DNA of 64,000 nucleotides, taken from Synechococcus sp. WH 8020 (GTDB lineage Bacteria; Cyanobacteriota; Cyanobacteriia; PCC-6307; Cyanobiaceae). The DNA is taken from positions 391,744 through 455,743 of the forward strand of contig NZ_CP011941.1 in NCBI RefSeq assembly GCF_001040845.1. The letters run 5' to 3'. The notes beneath the pieces are model-generated. The model made no database searches. It saw nothing but the letters and a program-made list of their open reading frames with translations, and was not told the origin of the DNA. This document shows, piece by piece, positions 44,460 through 53,556 of the stretch. The position numbers were made by a program, and so were the translations under genes. The first letter of the stretch is position 1. Each line of letters starts with the position of its first letter.

Positions 44460-46163
44460 CTATGATGAGCAGCTGTAATGAGAAATTCCTCCTGTATTGA
44501 AGTACTGAGCAGGTTTTAGGCGATAGTATTTTTCTTCGATTGCTTGTGATTGCTCCTCATAGGGATGGCTAAAGACCTCCTGCAATTCTTTGAAAAGCGC
44601 ATAATCACCTTGCTTCGCTTGTTGATAAGCAGGGGCAATGAGCCACTCGCGCCAGGTGTATTTTGGATTAACGCGCTTCATCTTTTCTGCGATCTCGGTT
44701 GGATTCCTACGTTCTTGTATCAGCTCGTTCCAGCTCTGAAGCCAGGTTTGCCATTGATGCTCTAGCTGTGTGGGGATCGATGCATAAAAGCTTATTTTTA
44801 AATCAGACAGATCAATTGGAATCTTGCAGAGCTCGCGGAAGAAAATTGTAAAATCAACTTTGGTTTGAACCATGAGCTGGAACAATTCATTGACGAGAGC
44901 TTCGTTGTAGTGGGTGAGGCCAAGTTTGTCTGCCCACATCTGTTGAATAGTGGTGTTGATTTTTTGTTTAAACCCATCATAGATCTTGTCTAATTTCTCC
45001 AGAGCTGACGCATCATCTGTGATAAGCAGCCTTATGGCCTTCCAAAACATATGAAAATTGGCTTCAGCCGCTACTGGCTGGTTAAAGAATGAGAAGTGTT
45101 CACCACCCCCAATCCAAGGCTGGTAAAGCGGATCAAAGACCTCACAAAATCCAAACGGTCCATAGTCCAGGGTGAAGCCACCAGCTGCACAGTTGTCACT
45201 ATTGAAATTACCTTGGCAATAACCAATGCGTAACCAATGCGCAACTAAGGTCGTAAGGCGTTCTCTGTAGAGCTCTGCTAGCTGTATGAGTTGAGAAGAA
45301 AAATCTAAAGTCTGATCAATTTCAGCTTTGTATTCTCGATCGATTAAATGCAATACGATCATGCGTAACTCCTTTAATATTTCTGGATGCTTGTTGTTTC
45401 GAGCGCGTCGTGCAAATAACTCCAATTGACCAACGCGTATAAAGGAGGGTGCTACACGTGTTGAAATTGCAACTGGATCCGCTACTAAAATATCGGGCTC
45501 AGACGAGTTCGAGCTTTCTGAATACCAAGGTCGCCTAACTGTCTCTGTCTGTGATACATAAAGTGTTAAAGAACGCGACGTAGGTACCCCTAGGGCATGC
45601 ATCAATTCCTGCGCAAGAAATTCTCTTACGCTTGAGCGCAGCACTGCACGTCCATCTGCACCTCGACAATAAGGAGTGGGTCCTCCCCCTTTCAATTGCA
45701 TCTCCCAACGTTGACCTTTAAGGATTCCTTCAAAGATAGAAATGGCACGACCATCCCCATAGCCATTGCCGTTTCCAAATGGACATTGTTGATTATATTC
45801 AGTTCCATAAATTGATAAGGCGTACCCTGTTGCCCAACCAAATGGTCTCATCGGGGCTCGAGTTTCAGAGAGATCACCCGAGAATAGTTTCTTAAATTCT
45901 TCATTCAAGGCTAGTGCTTGATCTAAGCCGAGTTCGGAGAAAAATGTTTCGCTATGGCTTATGTAGTTGGGCTGTTCCAGGGGCTTTGGAGTGACAGGAA
46001 CAAAATGACCAGAGCGGACCTGCCGAGGGCGATGATCATTCCCATCTTTTGTGGATTCTGGATCAGGATTAAGAGTGTCTAGTAGTGAATAATTTGCGTT
46101 TTTAATAAAATTCTCAAAAGAAGATAATGATTGTTCAGGATTTTGCTTGGCTGGATGTGACAT
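44460..46163 (-). CDS. selO: SelO family protein AMPylase (YdiU/UPF0061)
   Basis: A 567-residue SelO pseudokinase. It has [52 protein letters not shown] (nucleotide-binding), [20 protein letters not shown], and the metal-binding loop [20 protein letters not shown]. It ends in SCSS, where the Cys is the residue that is selenocysteine in animal SelO. SelO transfers AMP to protein Ser/Thr/Tyr and acts in redox stress. The gene is more AT-rich than its core neighbours and sits among unknown genes, so recent transfer is plausible. Confidence 0.93.
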   Translation of the reverse strand: MSHPAKQNPEQSLSSFENFIKNANYSLLDTLNPDPESTKDGNDHRPRQVRSGHFVPVTPKPLEQPNYISHSETFFSELGLDQALALNEEFKKLFSGDLSETRAPMRPFGWATGYALSIYGTEYNQQCPFGNGNGYGDGRAISIFEGILKGQRWEMQLKGGGPTPYCRGADGRAVLRSSVREFLAQELMHALGVPTSRSLTLYVSQTETVRRPWYSESSNSSEPDILVADPVAISTRVAPSFIRVGQLELFARRARNNKHPEILKELRMIVLHLIDREYKAEIDQTLDFSSQLIQLAELYRERLTTLVAHWLRIGYCQGNFNSDNCAAGGFTLDYGPFGFCEVFDPLYQPWIGGGEHFSFFNQPVAAEANFHMFWKAIRLLITDDASALEKLDKIYDGFKQKINTTIQQMWADKLGLTHYNEALVNELFQLMVQTKVDFTIFFRELCKIPIDLSDLKISFYASIPTQLEHQWQTWLQSWNELIQERRNPTEIAEKMKRVNPKYTWREWLIAPAYQQAKQGDYALFKELQEVFSHPYEEQSQAIEEKYYRLKPAQYFNTGGISHYSCSS

Positions 46164-46445
46164 TCTCGTTGACTACTCATGTGACCTTATGACCATCATA
46201 CCTAGTGGCATCTCCTGTGGTCATGTTGCCGCATTGAGAATGTCGTTCTCTGTGAATTCATGTGCTTGCATGAAAAATTCAGCCACAAGACTCTTCTTTG
46301 CGTCTTTTTGTTAAACGATTGCCTGATAGGTCTCCAATCGTTCTTCTTATTCAGGGTGTATTGATTTAGATCTGATCAGTGACTATAATTCAAAGGATAT
46401 AGGCTCCGCTGCTTCTTGTCTGCTTGAAAGCCCCTGCCGTTGACG

Positions 46446-46781
46446 ATGGACTTAATTCAATCCAATGCTATTACCACTCTCCATCGACTTGCATCTGTTG
46501 AAGATGTGGTTCAATTTGTACGTCTCTGTGTAGACAAGAATCTCGTTATAGATTTTATTTTGAAGGAGGAGTTGGATGCTTTTATTAAGCCAAGTAACAA
46601 CTCTGGTTCTTGGGTTCGTCAGCAAATCGATGGAGTCAGGGTGAAGGCTGTCGACCGAAATGGTTTTACAGTGTATGCGATTTGGATGAGGGAATCTTTG
46701 ATGAAGGATTACGTCACATATTTGGAATCGATTGCGAAGACACTTTCTGAAGCTACTGCCTTCTCGTTTCCAGTGATTTGA
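46446..46781 (+). CDS. Unknown protein
   Basis: A 111-residue protein from ATG 46446 (MDLIQSNAITTLHRLASVED, then VVQFVRLCVDKNLVIDFILK, later GFTVYAIWMRESLMKDY). It is mixed helical; no domain recognised. A TTG two codons upstream is the alternative start. AT-rich neighbourhood. Confidence 0.55.
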   Translation: MDLIQSNAITTLHRLASVEDVVQFVRLCVDKNLVIDFILKEELDAFIKPSNNSGSWVRQQIDGVRVKAVDRNGFTVYAIWMRESLMKDYVTYLESIAKTLSEATAFSFPVI

Positions 46782-46801
46782 ATATTCTTGTTATTTTCTA
46801 A

Positions 46802-47152
46802 TTAGCAAATTGAGAACTCGCCAATGTGCTCTTTTCTGACGCCAATATAATCTTCTAATACAGCATTTTCATTGAATGTGCCTGTTAGGCATTCAATTAC
46901 TTGGGTGTGAATAAAGGCTGGCTCTTCTGCTCTCCCTTCTTGGTATGCAAATCTGTCTGGGTAGAGGTTGCGATACTCATTTGGGATTGTAATAAACCAG
47001 CTGCTGTCATCGCCCGCATAATAAATCTCTCCATTGATTCTGTAAAATTCCCCGTACTTTTTTGCTTTGTCAGGAATTTTTTTGTAGATCTTTGCTTGCT
47101 CGTCTGCCGTGAGCCCTAGCCAATTTAGGCTTTGTTCCATCTTTTCGTTCAT
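46802..47152 (-). CDS. Unknown protein
   Basis: A 116-residue protein (MNEKMEQSLNWLGLTADEQA, KIYKKIPDKAKKYGEFYRIN, then GEIYYAGDDSSWFITIPNEY) with aromatic, beta-rich middle. No known domain, no signal peptide. ATG start. Convergent with the 111-residue gene. Confidence 0.6.
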   Translation of the reverse strand: MNEKMEQSLNWLGLTADEQAKIYKKIPDKAKKYGEFYRINGEIYYAGDDSSWFITIPNEYRNLYPDRFAYQEGRAEEPAFIHTQVIECLTGTFNENAVLEDYIGVRKEHIGEFSIC

Positions 47153-47294
47153 GGAAGTAGGGCGACGAATATTTCAATTGATAGCAGTTTTTCTCTGTTT
47201 GTGCGCAGTACAGCCACATTCCGCTTTGAGCGCCACAGGGCATGAGCGCGATCGATTGTGTTCTTCGTCGACCCTCTTGTTAACGCATGGATGA
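47151..47294 (+). CDS. Possible 47-residue secreted peptide
   Basis: An ATG-started frame with a signal-peptide-like start (MEVGRRIFQLIAVFLCLCAV, cut near ALS) and a short tail with one Cys. Its start overlaps the start of the divergent 116-residue gene by 2 bp. The signal pattern is the only support. Confidence 0.3.
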   Translation: MEVGRRIFQLIAVFLCLCAVQPHSALSATGHERDRLCSSSTLLLTHG

Positions 47295-47384
47295 TGTTGT
47301 TGGGCGATGCTCTTGCGGGGCATCAGTTTTTAAGGGCATATTCTCCTCGCTGCTGGGAAGTTGAGTTGGTTTGCTTCCCACAGA

Positions 47385-47534
47385 ATGCATGCTTTCTATC
47401 CGCAGGCGCCTATGCATTCGAAGGTTCCAGTGCTGGAGGCTGCCATCGCCATGAACAGAATCACAGTCGATGCTGCCACGAGAACCACTGGCCAAATTTC
47501 CGTATCGGGTCCCATTCCCTTATGCCAGCCGTGA
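47385..47534 (+). CDS. Possible 49-residue protein
   Basis: An ATG-started 50-codon frame (MHAFYPQAPMHSKVPVLEAA, then IAMNRITVDAATRTTGQISV). The composition is gene-like and unlike chance translation of AT-rich DNA, but there is no ribosome binding site or known family. Confidence 0.35.
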   Translation: MHAFYPQAPMHSKVPVLEAAIAMNRITVDAATRTTGQISVSGPIPLCQP

Positions 47535-47753
47535 TGTGCTTCTAACCATCCAAGCTCATGATAACGATCTCATCAATGCGCATTCCGGAAGGCTAGGGGG
47601 TTCGGATTCAAGGGCTGCATGGATGATGCACTGTCTTTCCTGGCTCCGCTGAGTGCAGAGCGCTGCCTTGTCTCAGCTCGGCTGCTTCTGATTTTTGGCT
47701 TCACTACAGATTTGGGCTCACAGTGCGGCTTTCGTCTTTGTCAAAATAATTAC

Positions 47754-47843
47754 ATGATTACTCTTTCGGTTGCTGGGCTGCTTTTACTGCTCAACGTTGC
47801 TCTGATTTCGTCCATCCTTTCCTTTGATAAGTTTATGGGTTAG
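47754..47843 (+). CDS. Possible 29-residue single-helix membrane peptide
   Basis: An ATG-started frame: MITLSVAGLLLLLNVALISS followed by ILSFDKFMG. One hydrophobic helix, no signal cleavage site. Could be a small membrane protein or the end of a decayed gene. Confidence 0.3.
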   Translation: MITLSVAGLLLLLNVALISSILSFDKFMG

Positions 47844-48262
47844 ATGCTTCTTAGCGTCCCTAAGTTCTTTATGTGGCTTGCAATCAATTTGCCCTCTTTT
47901 CTTGGTTTTCTCATGATGATCAGTGTTAATTGAATCCGCGTTTTGATGTTTTTTCAGAGCCTTTCGGCTGCAGACTGTTTTTTAAGTGTTCGTCTTAACG
48001 CTGTGCTTAAGGTGCATGTTGTATGTAAGTCGTGTCAATTTCTTCCGTAAGATTCAAGGGTTTGTCTGGTCGTTTTGATAACAAGCGATTGCTTTGACTT
48101 GTCGGATGACGGTGAGAGTTGTGGAGACTTCGATGGCTGTTTGTTCCTCTAGGTGAAGGGATTTGTTCGGCGATTGGTCTATGGATTTTTTCTCTCTTGA
48201 TGCATGCTTTTGACACTTTGTCTCTGTGTCACGAATTAATATGGATCCCTTTGATTGCTCAG

Positions 48263-48745
48263 TCAGCGTTGAAACCATCCTGTCAGTGCAACGGCTAGAG
48301 CGTCGGCAGCATCATCGGGCCGCGGGGGCGTGTCGAGATTGAGTTCACGCATTACGGCCTCTAGGACTTCGTCTTTGTCTGCATGGCCATGTCCTGTTAG
48401 CGCCTGCTTAATTTGCATCGGCGGGAATTCCAAAATCGGAAGCCCAAAGCGTGCGAGCGTCATGATCAACACCCCTCGAGCCTGTACAACGGCGATGGTG
48501 TTGCTGGAGCGGTAAAAGAAAAACTTCTCCACGCTGGCTAGTTCCGGTTGGTGGATGCGAATGATTTGGCGAAGGTCTCGGGCAATTTCCACCATTCGCT
48601 CCCCCTCGCTTCGGCCTGGATCGGTGCGAATGATTCCGCAGTCGATCATCTGTTGCGAACCTTCCTGTTTGCCCTTGCGTGGCTCTACGTCGATCACGCC
48701 GTATCCAACCCTTGCCAAGCCTGGATCAATGCCGAGGATCCGCAA
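48263..48745 (-). CDS. ruvC: Holliday junction resolvase RuvC
   Basis: A 160-residue nuclease: RILGIDPGLARVGYGVID (first catalytic Asp), VEKFFFYRSSNTIAVVQARG (catalytic Glu region), and HGHADKDEVLEAVMRELNLD, then PPRPDDAADALAVALTGW with the last two Asp residues. RuvC cuts four-way junctions in recombination and repair. ruvA and ruvB are not adjacent. Its start is 6 bp after the chlI stop, on the same strand, so it is the last gene of the chlI run. Confidence 0.95.
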   Translation of the reverse strand: MRILGIDPGLARVGYGVIDVEPRKGKQEGSQQMIDCGIIRTDPGRSEGERMVEIARDLRQIIRIHQPELASVEKFFFYRSSNTIAVVQARGVLIMTLARFGLPILEFPPMQIKQALTGHGHADKDEVLEAVMRELNLDTPPRPDDAADALAVALTGWFQR

Positions 48746-48751
48746 CGTGAA

Positions 48752-49840
48752 CTAGCTGGCCAAGGCCAGTTCGAACTCCGAGCGATCACTCGATTCATTG
48801 CGCTCAAACACCTTGCAGAACACCTTGACCACCCGATCGCCGGAGTCAATTTGTTCCAAAGGGTCTTTGCGCAGTCGATGGCGCAGGCAGCAAGACACCA
48901 CGCGGGCAACATCGTCCTCACTGACCTCTGTGCGCCCCTCAAAGGCGGCTAGGGCACGTGCTGCCCGATTGGTCACAATGTCGCCACGCAAGCCATCCAC
49001 GTCTAATTCCCCGCAGACCGATGAGATGCTGAGGCGCAAGTCATCGTCAATGGTGACCTGCTCAAGGCGTTGCTGCGCTTCCACCACCCTGGCCTGCAGG
49101 GCATCTTGGCCGGCCGTCACGCTCATGCTGAAGGCGTCGGGGTCACTGTCGAAGGCCGTTCGCTGGTCCACCACTTTCACTCTTAACTGTGGATCGCGAA
49201 CGGTGCGTACTTCCACACTCATTCCAAATCGATCGAGCAGTTGGGGGCGCAGCTCCCCTTCTTCCGGGTTGCCTGATCCAATCAACACGAAGCGGGCGGG
49301 GTGACGCACGGAGACACCCTCGCGTTCCACTGTGTTCCAGCCAGAGGCTGCGGAGTCGAGCAGAACGTCAACCAGGTGATCATCGAGCAGGTTGACTTCG
49401 TCGACGTAGAGCAGGCCCCGGTTGGCTTTGGCCAGCAAGCCTGGTTCAAAGGCGCGGACGCCCTCACTCAATGCTTTTTCAATGTCGATCGTCCCGCAGA
49501 GGCGATCTTCTGTGGCGCCAAGGGGAAGGTCCACCATGGGCACCTGGCGTTGTTCCGTGCCAAGGGCTTCGCCGTGTTCCAAGCGCTGCCTCACGTCACT
49601 GCTTTGTAGGTCAGGATCGGTCGGAGAGCTGTTGTAGGGATCGCCTGCAACCACCTCAATGCCGGGCAGCAGGTCTGCAAGCGCTCGGATCGTGGTGGAT
49701 TTGCCCGTCCCCCGGTCTCCCATGATCATCACGCCGCCGATGCGCGGGTCGATCACGTTGAGCAGCAGCGCCAACTTCATCTCTTCCTGGCCGATGACGG
49801 CGGTGAAGGGAAAGACTCTGCGCTTGCGCGGTGAACTCAC
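48752..49840 (-). CDS. chlI: Magnesium chelatase ATPase subunit I
   Basis: A 362-residue AAA+ protein: FPFTAVIGQEEMKLALLLNV, Walker A GDRGTGKSTTIRALADLLP, ATEDRLCGTIDIEKAL, Walker B RGLLYVDEVNLLDDHLVDVL, and GSGNPEEGELRPQLLDRFGM. With ChlD and ChlH it inserts Mg2+ into protoporphyrin IX, the committed step to chlorophyll. GTG start that overlaps the upstream DUF3370 stop by 4 bp (GTGA). Confidence 0.97.
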   Translation of the reverse strand: MSSPRKRRVFPFTAVIGQEEMKLALLLNVIDPRIGGVMIMGDRGTGKSTTIRALADLLPGIEVVAGDPYNSSPTDPDLQSSDVRQRLEHGEALGTEQRQVPMVDLPLGATEDRLCGTIDIEKALSEGVRAFEPGLLAKANRGLLYVDEVNLLDDHLVDVLLDSAASGWNTVEREGVSVRHPARFVLIGSGNPEEGELRPQLLDRFGMSVEVRTVRDPQLRVKVVDQRTAFDSDPDAFSMSVTAGQDALQARVVEAQQRLEQVTIDDDLRLSISSVCGELDVDGLRGDIVTNRAARALAAFEGRTEVSEDDVARVVSCCLRHRLRKDPLEQIDSGDRVVKVFCKVFERNESSDRSEFELALAS

Positions 49841-51225
49841 GGGTGAACGTCGGTTGATGAATTGGATTGTTTCACAGGCAGCACGGTGAGCACCTGCGGT
49901 GGTGTGGCATCTGCGGGATAAACCAGTCGTACACGCACCCTTCGGCTCTCTCCTGGAGCTAGAGACACCGTCCCAAGCTGTGGTCCTTCTTGACCACGTC
50001 GCAAAACGAGGTGAAAGCGCCTCCGGCCCATCGCCCTTCCGTTGGCTCCATCCAGACCCGTTACCTCAATGGGGCCGCGAAACATGACCGGTCCGCTGCC
50101 GCCAGGTTTGAACTGCAATTGGCTGTTGCTGCTACCCCGTTTGTCGGGGGACTCCAGGGCGATCGCCACCGTTCGAGAGCTGCGCTCAGGGTTGCGTAAC
50201 GGAAGGGTGAGGTCGTATTCCACGCCGTAATTTCCGTGGGCGGCCCAGGCCGTTCCCTTGTCAAATCTTTTCAGTTCAGCAGTTTGCACTTGAGCGGTGC
50301 CGAGGTCACCTCGCTCCAGGCTGCTGATCGGCCATGAGATCGGCGCTTCATTGATGTTCAGGGTTTTGGAGCCTGGATCTGCCAAGGTTCCGGTCCAGGT
50401 GCTGCCGATCTGGACGCCGCTCACCCTCGAGTAAATCATCCGACCCTTGCTGCCCCGTGGCGTGGGCTGATGCTCTTTCGGGCTTCGCGTCCCGGCGCTC
50501 AGCAGTGCTCTCCAGCGTTGATCGCTGGGTGGCGAGTCGTTGTTGCCGTAGGCCGCTACCGTTGCGAGATACACCGGTGCAGAACTCTTCAGCCGAAGCT
50601 GCAGATTGCGGCCGTTGAGCAGTGGGTCAAGCCCTGCTACGGGAATCGGAAGGACCAAAAGTGCACTGGCATGTCCAGGGGCAAGCTTGATTTGCTTGGG
50701 AAGCTCAGGAGCCTGATCGCCTCGGAGTAAGTCCCCAGCCACCCGGCTCCCTGGTCCAGAGGCGATTGGGGTGGTGGTTTCTGCCATGAATGCGGGCAGG
50801 GGTAGGAACGGGGCTGCTGTTTGCCCTGGTTTGGTCGCCTGAGATAAGGAGGTGCTGCCGCTAATTACGTCAATCGTGACGGGTTCGTCTCCTAGTGGTT
50901 GGGCAAGCACTGCCAGCCAGAGGGTGGAGGCGAGCTCCTCGGCTTTGCCGGCGTAAACGTGGTGGCTGAACAGATCAAAACGGCCGTCAAAGGCCACATC
51001 CAGCCCTTGGTTGGTTGGAAAGGTGGACAGCAGCACCCCTTCACCGGTGATCAGCTCGGGGTTGTTGTCATTGAGCAGTAGTCGTTCATCCAATTGGCCT
51101 GGAAGTGGACGCAGCTGCTGCTGACGAACCAATGAATCCGCCTCCTGGTTGTCCGCCTTGGATGGCGTGCCCGGGATGGTGATAAGGCAGAAGGCCGCGA
51201 CGGCCAGCAGCAAAGAATGACGCAT
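49837..51225 (-). CDS. DUF3370 domain protein, exported
   Basis: A 462-residue exported protein: signal peptide (LLLAVAAFCLITIPGTPSKA), then the cyanobacterial DUF3370 domain (LRPLPGQLDERLLLNDNNPE, FDLFSHHVYAGKAEELASTL, WLAVLAQPLGDEPVTIDVIS), long and beta-rich. The family has no assigned function; it is likely a periplasmic or cell-surface protein. It is followed by chlI with a 4-bp overlap. ATG start. Confidence 0.85.
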   Translation of the reverse strand: MRHSLLLAVAAFCLITIPGTPSKADNQEADSLVRQQQLRPLPGQLDERLLLNDNNPELITGEGVLLSTFPTNQGLDVAFDGRFDLFSHHVYAGKAEELASTLWLAVLAQPLGDEPVTIDVISGSTSLSQATKPGQTAAPFLPLPAFMAETTTPIASGPGSRVAGDLLRGDQAPELPKQIKLAPGHASALLVLPIPVAGLDPLLNGRNLQLRLKSSAPVYLATVAAYGNNDSPPSDQRWRALLSAGTRSPKEHQPTPRGSKGRMIYSRVSGVQIGSTWTGTLADPGSKTLNINEAPISWPISSLERGDLGTAQVQTAELKRFDKGTAWAAHGNYGVEYDLTLPLRNPERSSRTVAIALESPDKRGSSNSQLQFKPGGSGPVMFRGPIEVTGLDGANGRAMGRRRFHLVLRRGQEGPQLGTVSLAPGESRRVRVRLVYPADATPPQVLTVLPVKQSNSSTDVHP

Positions 51226-51238
51226 GGTGAAAACAGGA

Positions 51239-52360
51239 TCAGCGTTGACGTGGAGGCGCTGGCTTGGGTTTGAGCACCGGTGCCATGGCGGCAGCCATGT
51301 TTCGGATCAGCTCTGTGGAGCGGGGATCATTGAAGGGACCTTTCACAACGAAGGCAGCAACGGCACGGCGACCATCGGGAAGTTCGATCAGTCCAGCATC
51401 GGCGTAAGCGATCCCGATGTCGCCGGTTTTGTTCAACACGCGATAGCCCTTAATCATCAGGCTGTCATCGGGTTTCCCCTGGGAGCCCCCCAGGCCCTTC
51501 AGGAGTCCACCGGGGAGGAGCCGATTGGTGACGGATGTGCCCATCACTTCGCGAAAGAGATCGCGGCCGCGAATCGAGAGCGCTTCTCCGGTATCCACGA
51601 GGGCGATCGCTCTGGCTAGATCACGGGCGCTGGTGGTGTTGGTGCCTTTGAGGTCTGGCAGCCAGTTGTTCACCTTGGTGGCACTGAGTCCCAGGCTGTT
51701 GAAGCGCGCGTTCAGATCCGCTTGTCCTCCCACCCGTTCAATCAGCAGATTTGTGGCTGTGTTGTCGCTGACGCGAATCATCTCGGTGGCTACTTCATAG
51801 GTTGGGAAACGAGTCCCAAGTGGCTTGCTGGCCATCCAGCCGGCGCCGCCTCCCACCACCGTTTTGCTGAGGGTGAGCGGTTCATTCCAGCTCAGCCTGC
51901 CCGCATCAATTTCTTCAATAGCTACAAGCAAGATTGGCGTTTTGATGGCGCTAGCGGCCGGCAATGCCGTGTCTGGATTGAGTTGGGCGTAGCGGCCATC
52001 GTCGAGCGCCAGCATGAAGGCACTCACTTGAAGATCTGGGTCCTGGGCTGCTAGCGCCTCCCAGCGTTTGCTTAAGGCGGTGAGCTCTTGTTTGGTCTCG
52101 AAGCGTCCAAGCGTGTCTGTGCTGCTTGGGGGATTCAAAATGGCAGGCTTTGAATCGCTCTGGACTGGCTGGTCCGGTTTGACCCTTGGCGTGAGCCAGC
52201 TGGGAAGGGTGAGATCTCTGCGCTGGACAGCAGGACCCGCAAGCTTCAGGGCAGAGCCTGTGATGATGCCCAGGCCCACACCCATCAGTACCAGTCGCAG
52301 CAGCAACCTCAGGGGACGTCCCCAACCAGGGGGCTTTTGACTGGAACGACTGGAGGCCAA
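51239..52360 (-). CDS. Class A beta-lactamase-like serine hydrolase
   Basis: A 373-residue protein from TTG 52360. A membrane anchor at about 17-36 is followed by a linker, then the penicillin-recognising fold: SxxK motif Ser137-Lys140 (ASAIKTPILL), SDN at 197-199 (RVSDNTATNLL) and KTG at 310-312 (LNKTGDIG). The Glu166 motif is absent: the equivalent segment reads NNWLPDLKG. It may thus be a peptidoglycan-active or other serine hydrolase. A longer start at 52453 would overlap the trmJ gene by 68 bp. Confidence 0.85.
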   Translation of the reverse strand: MASSRSSQKPPGWGRPLRLLLRLVLMGVGLGIITGSALKLAGPAVQRRDLTLPSWLTPRVKPDQPVQSDSKPAILNPPSSTDTLGRFETKQELTALSKRWEALAAQDPDLQVSAFMLALDDGRYAQLNPDTALPAASAIKTPILLVAIEEIDAGRLSWNEPLTLSKTVVGGGAGWMASKPLGTRFPTYEVATEMIRVSDNTATNLLIERVGGQADLNARFNSLGLSATKVNNWLPDLKGTNTTSARDLARAIALVDTGEALSIRGRDLFREVMGTSVTNRLLPGGLLKGLGGSQGKPDDSLMIKGYRVLNKTGDIGIAYADAGLIELPDGRRAVAAFVVKGPFNDPRSTELIRNMAAAMAPVLKPKPAPPRQR

Positions 52361-52385
52361 GGGGGGGTTGCAGGAGAGCCTGAGG

Positions 52386-53114
52386 TTACGGGCGGTTGCG
52401 CCTCGCTGCCCAACGCAATTGACGCACCATCCCGCGCAAGAGGGCCACCTCATCGCTGCGAATCAGGGCCCGTTGCACGAGCCCTTTCACCTTGGCCATC
52501 CGAGCGCTTGCTGTGTGGTCCAGGAGGAAGCCCACCTCGAGCAGAAGGTCTTCTGCATCACGCAAGCAGCCATCCAGCTCAGGAGCGCTGGCAGGGATCT
52601 CACTGACTGGCGCATCAGGTTTAGCCGGCAAGCGCCGTTCCCGCTCCAGCTCATGCAGAACCACTGCCACGGCATGGGAGAGGTTGAGAGATGGGTAGAC
52701 ATCTCCGGTGTGCAACTTAAAAACCCGATGGCTGATCAGGAGTTCGTCATTGGAGAGCCCTCGATCCTCCCGTCCAAACACCAGGGCCGAGCGCAGGCCT
52801 TGCGTCCTGGCCGATTGAATCCAGGGCGCGATCTCCTCGGGTGATTGCAGGGGGATCTCGCCGTGATCGATCCGCCCGCAACTGGCCACCACCTGATGAC
52901 AATCCGCGACGGCCTCGATCAACGAGGGAAAAATCGCGGCGTCTTGAAGAACGGCATCACCGTGGACGGCCATGCGCACAGCCTCTGGATCACCTGGATC
53001 ACAACGGGGTGCTACCAGCCTGAGATCTTGAATGTTGTAGTTGGCACACAATCGGGCCACGCTGCCCACATTGAGAGGTCCCGCTGGCTCGACCAGCACC
53101 ACAGCCAATGTCAA
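52386..53114 (-). CDS. trmJ: tRNA/rRNA methyltransferase, TrmJ-like (SpoU/TrmH)
   Basis: A 242-residue SPOUT enzyme: VVLVEPAGPLNVGSVARLCA, LVFGREDRGLSNDELLISHR and PSLNLSHAVAVVLHELER, the three SpoU motifs that form the SAM-binding knot. TrmJ makes 2'-O-methyl at position 32 of tRNA. A C-terminal basic extension follows. Its start overlaps the cytM stop by 4 bp (ATGA), so the two are coupled. Confidence 0.9.
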   Translation of the reverse strand: MTLAVVLVEPAGPLNVGSVARLCANYNIQDLRLVAPRCDPGDPEAVRMAVHGDAVLQDAAIFPSLIEAVADCHQVVASCGRIDHGEIPLQSPEEIAPWIQSARTQGLRSALVFGREDRGLSNDELLISHRVFKLHTGDVYPSLNLSHAVAVVLHELERERRLPAKPDAPVSEIPASAPELDGCLRDAEDLLLEVGFLLDHTASARMAKVKGLVQRALIRSDEVALLRGMVRQLRWAARRNRP

Positions 53115-53524
53115 GAGAGTGTTTTGAGATAGGCGAGCAGGTCAGCCATGTTTTGAGGCTCGATTTCAAAGCGGGGCATGGGTGGTGTTTCACCACTCAC
53201 CACCTGGTGAATGATTTGCATGTCCTTACGCCGATCACTGACGCCTTTCAAGCTCGGTCCAACCAGTCCCTGGGCTGCGATGCCATGACATCCGGCGCAA
53301 TTGATGCGGAACATCTGACCGCCGTGCTGCTCCGATCCTTCCAGGGCAAGAGTTGCTTTGGTGTATGGATCTTGTCGCGTGTTGCCCAGCATCCAGACCA
53401 ACAACACGATGCAAGCCATCGCCGCGAGAACGGTAAGGGCCGCGATGAGCCCTCGACTCCGCTCTGGGATTGCTGCAGCAGTTGATGACGGTGCCGTCAC
53501 AGAAGAGACCAGATTATGAAACAA
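53111..53524 (-). CDS. cytM: Cytochrome cM
   Basis: A 137-residue membrane-anchored c-type cytochrome: one helix ([20 protein letters not shown]), then the haem motif Cys76-Ala-Gly-Cys79-His80 (RINCAGCHG) and the distal Met116 in TPPMPRF, which are typical of cytochrome cM. Cytochrome cM is a cyanobacterial haem protein that limits electron flow under stress or in darkness. ATG start only 32 bp from that of the divergent petG. Confidence 0.93.
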   Translation of the reverse strand: MFHNLVSSVTAPSSTAAAIPERSRGLIAALTVLAAMACIVLLVWMLGNTRQDPYTKATLALEGSEQHGGQMFRINCAGCHGIAAQGLVGPSLKGVSDRRKDMQIIHQVVSGETPPMPRFEIEPQNMADLLAYLKTLS

Positions 53525-53556
53525 TTGTGCTTGATCTTTTCATTGCGCGCGACGGC

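Larger units (their letters stand above)
47153..48262. other. 1.1-kb region with only small candidate genes
   Basis: Contains the 47-, 49- and 29-residue candidates listed here and, at 48054-48278 on the minus strand, a 74-residue hydrophilic frame that starts inside the ruvC end. None is well supported. No repeats or terminator-like hairpins seen. Confidence 0.4.

Noticed and set aside
48054-48278. 74-residue minus-strand frame starting inside the ruvC end
   Set aside because: ATG is present but AGG abuts it too closely, and the sequence has no known pattern.
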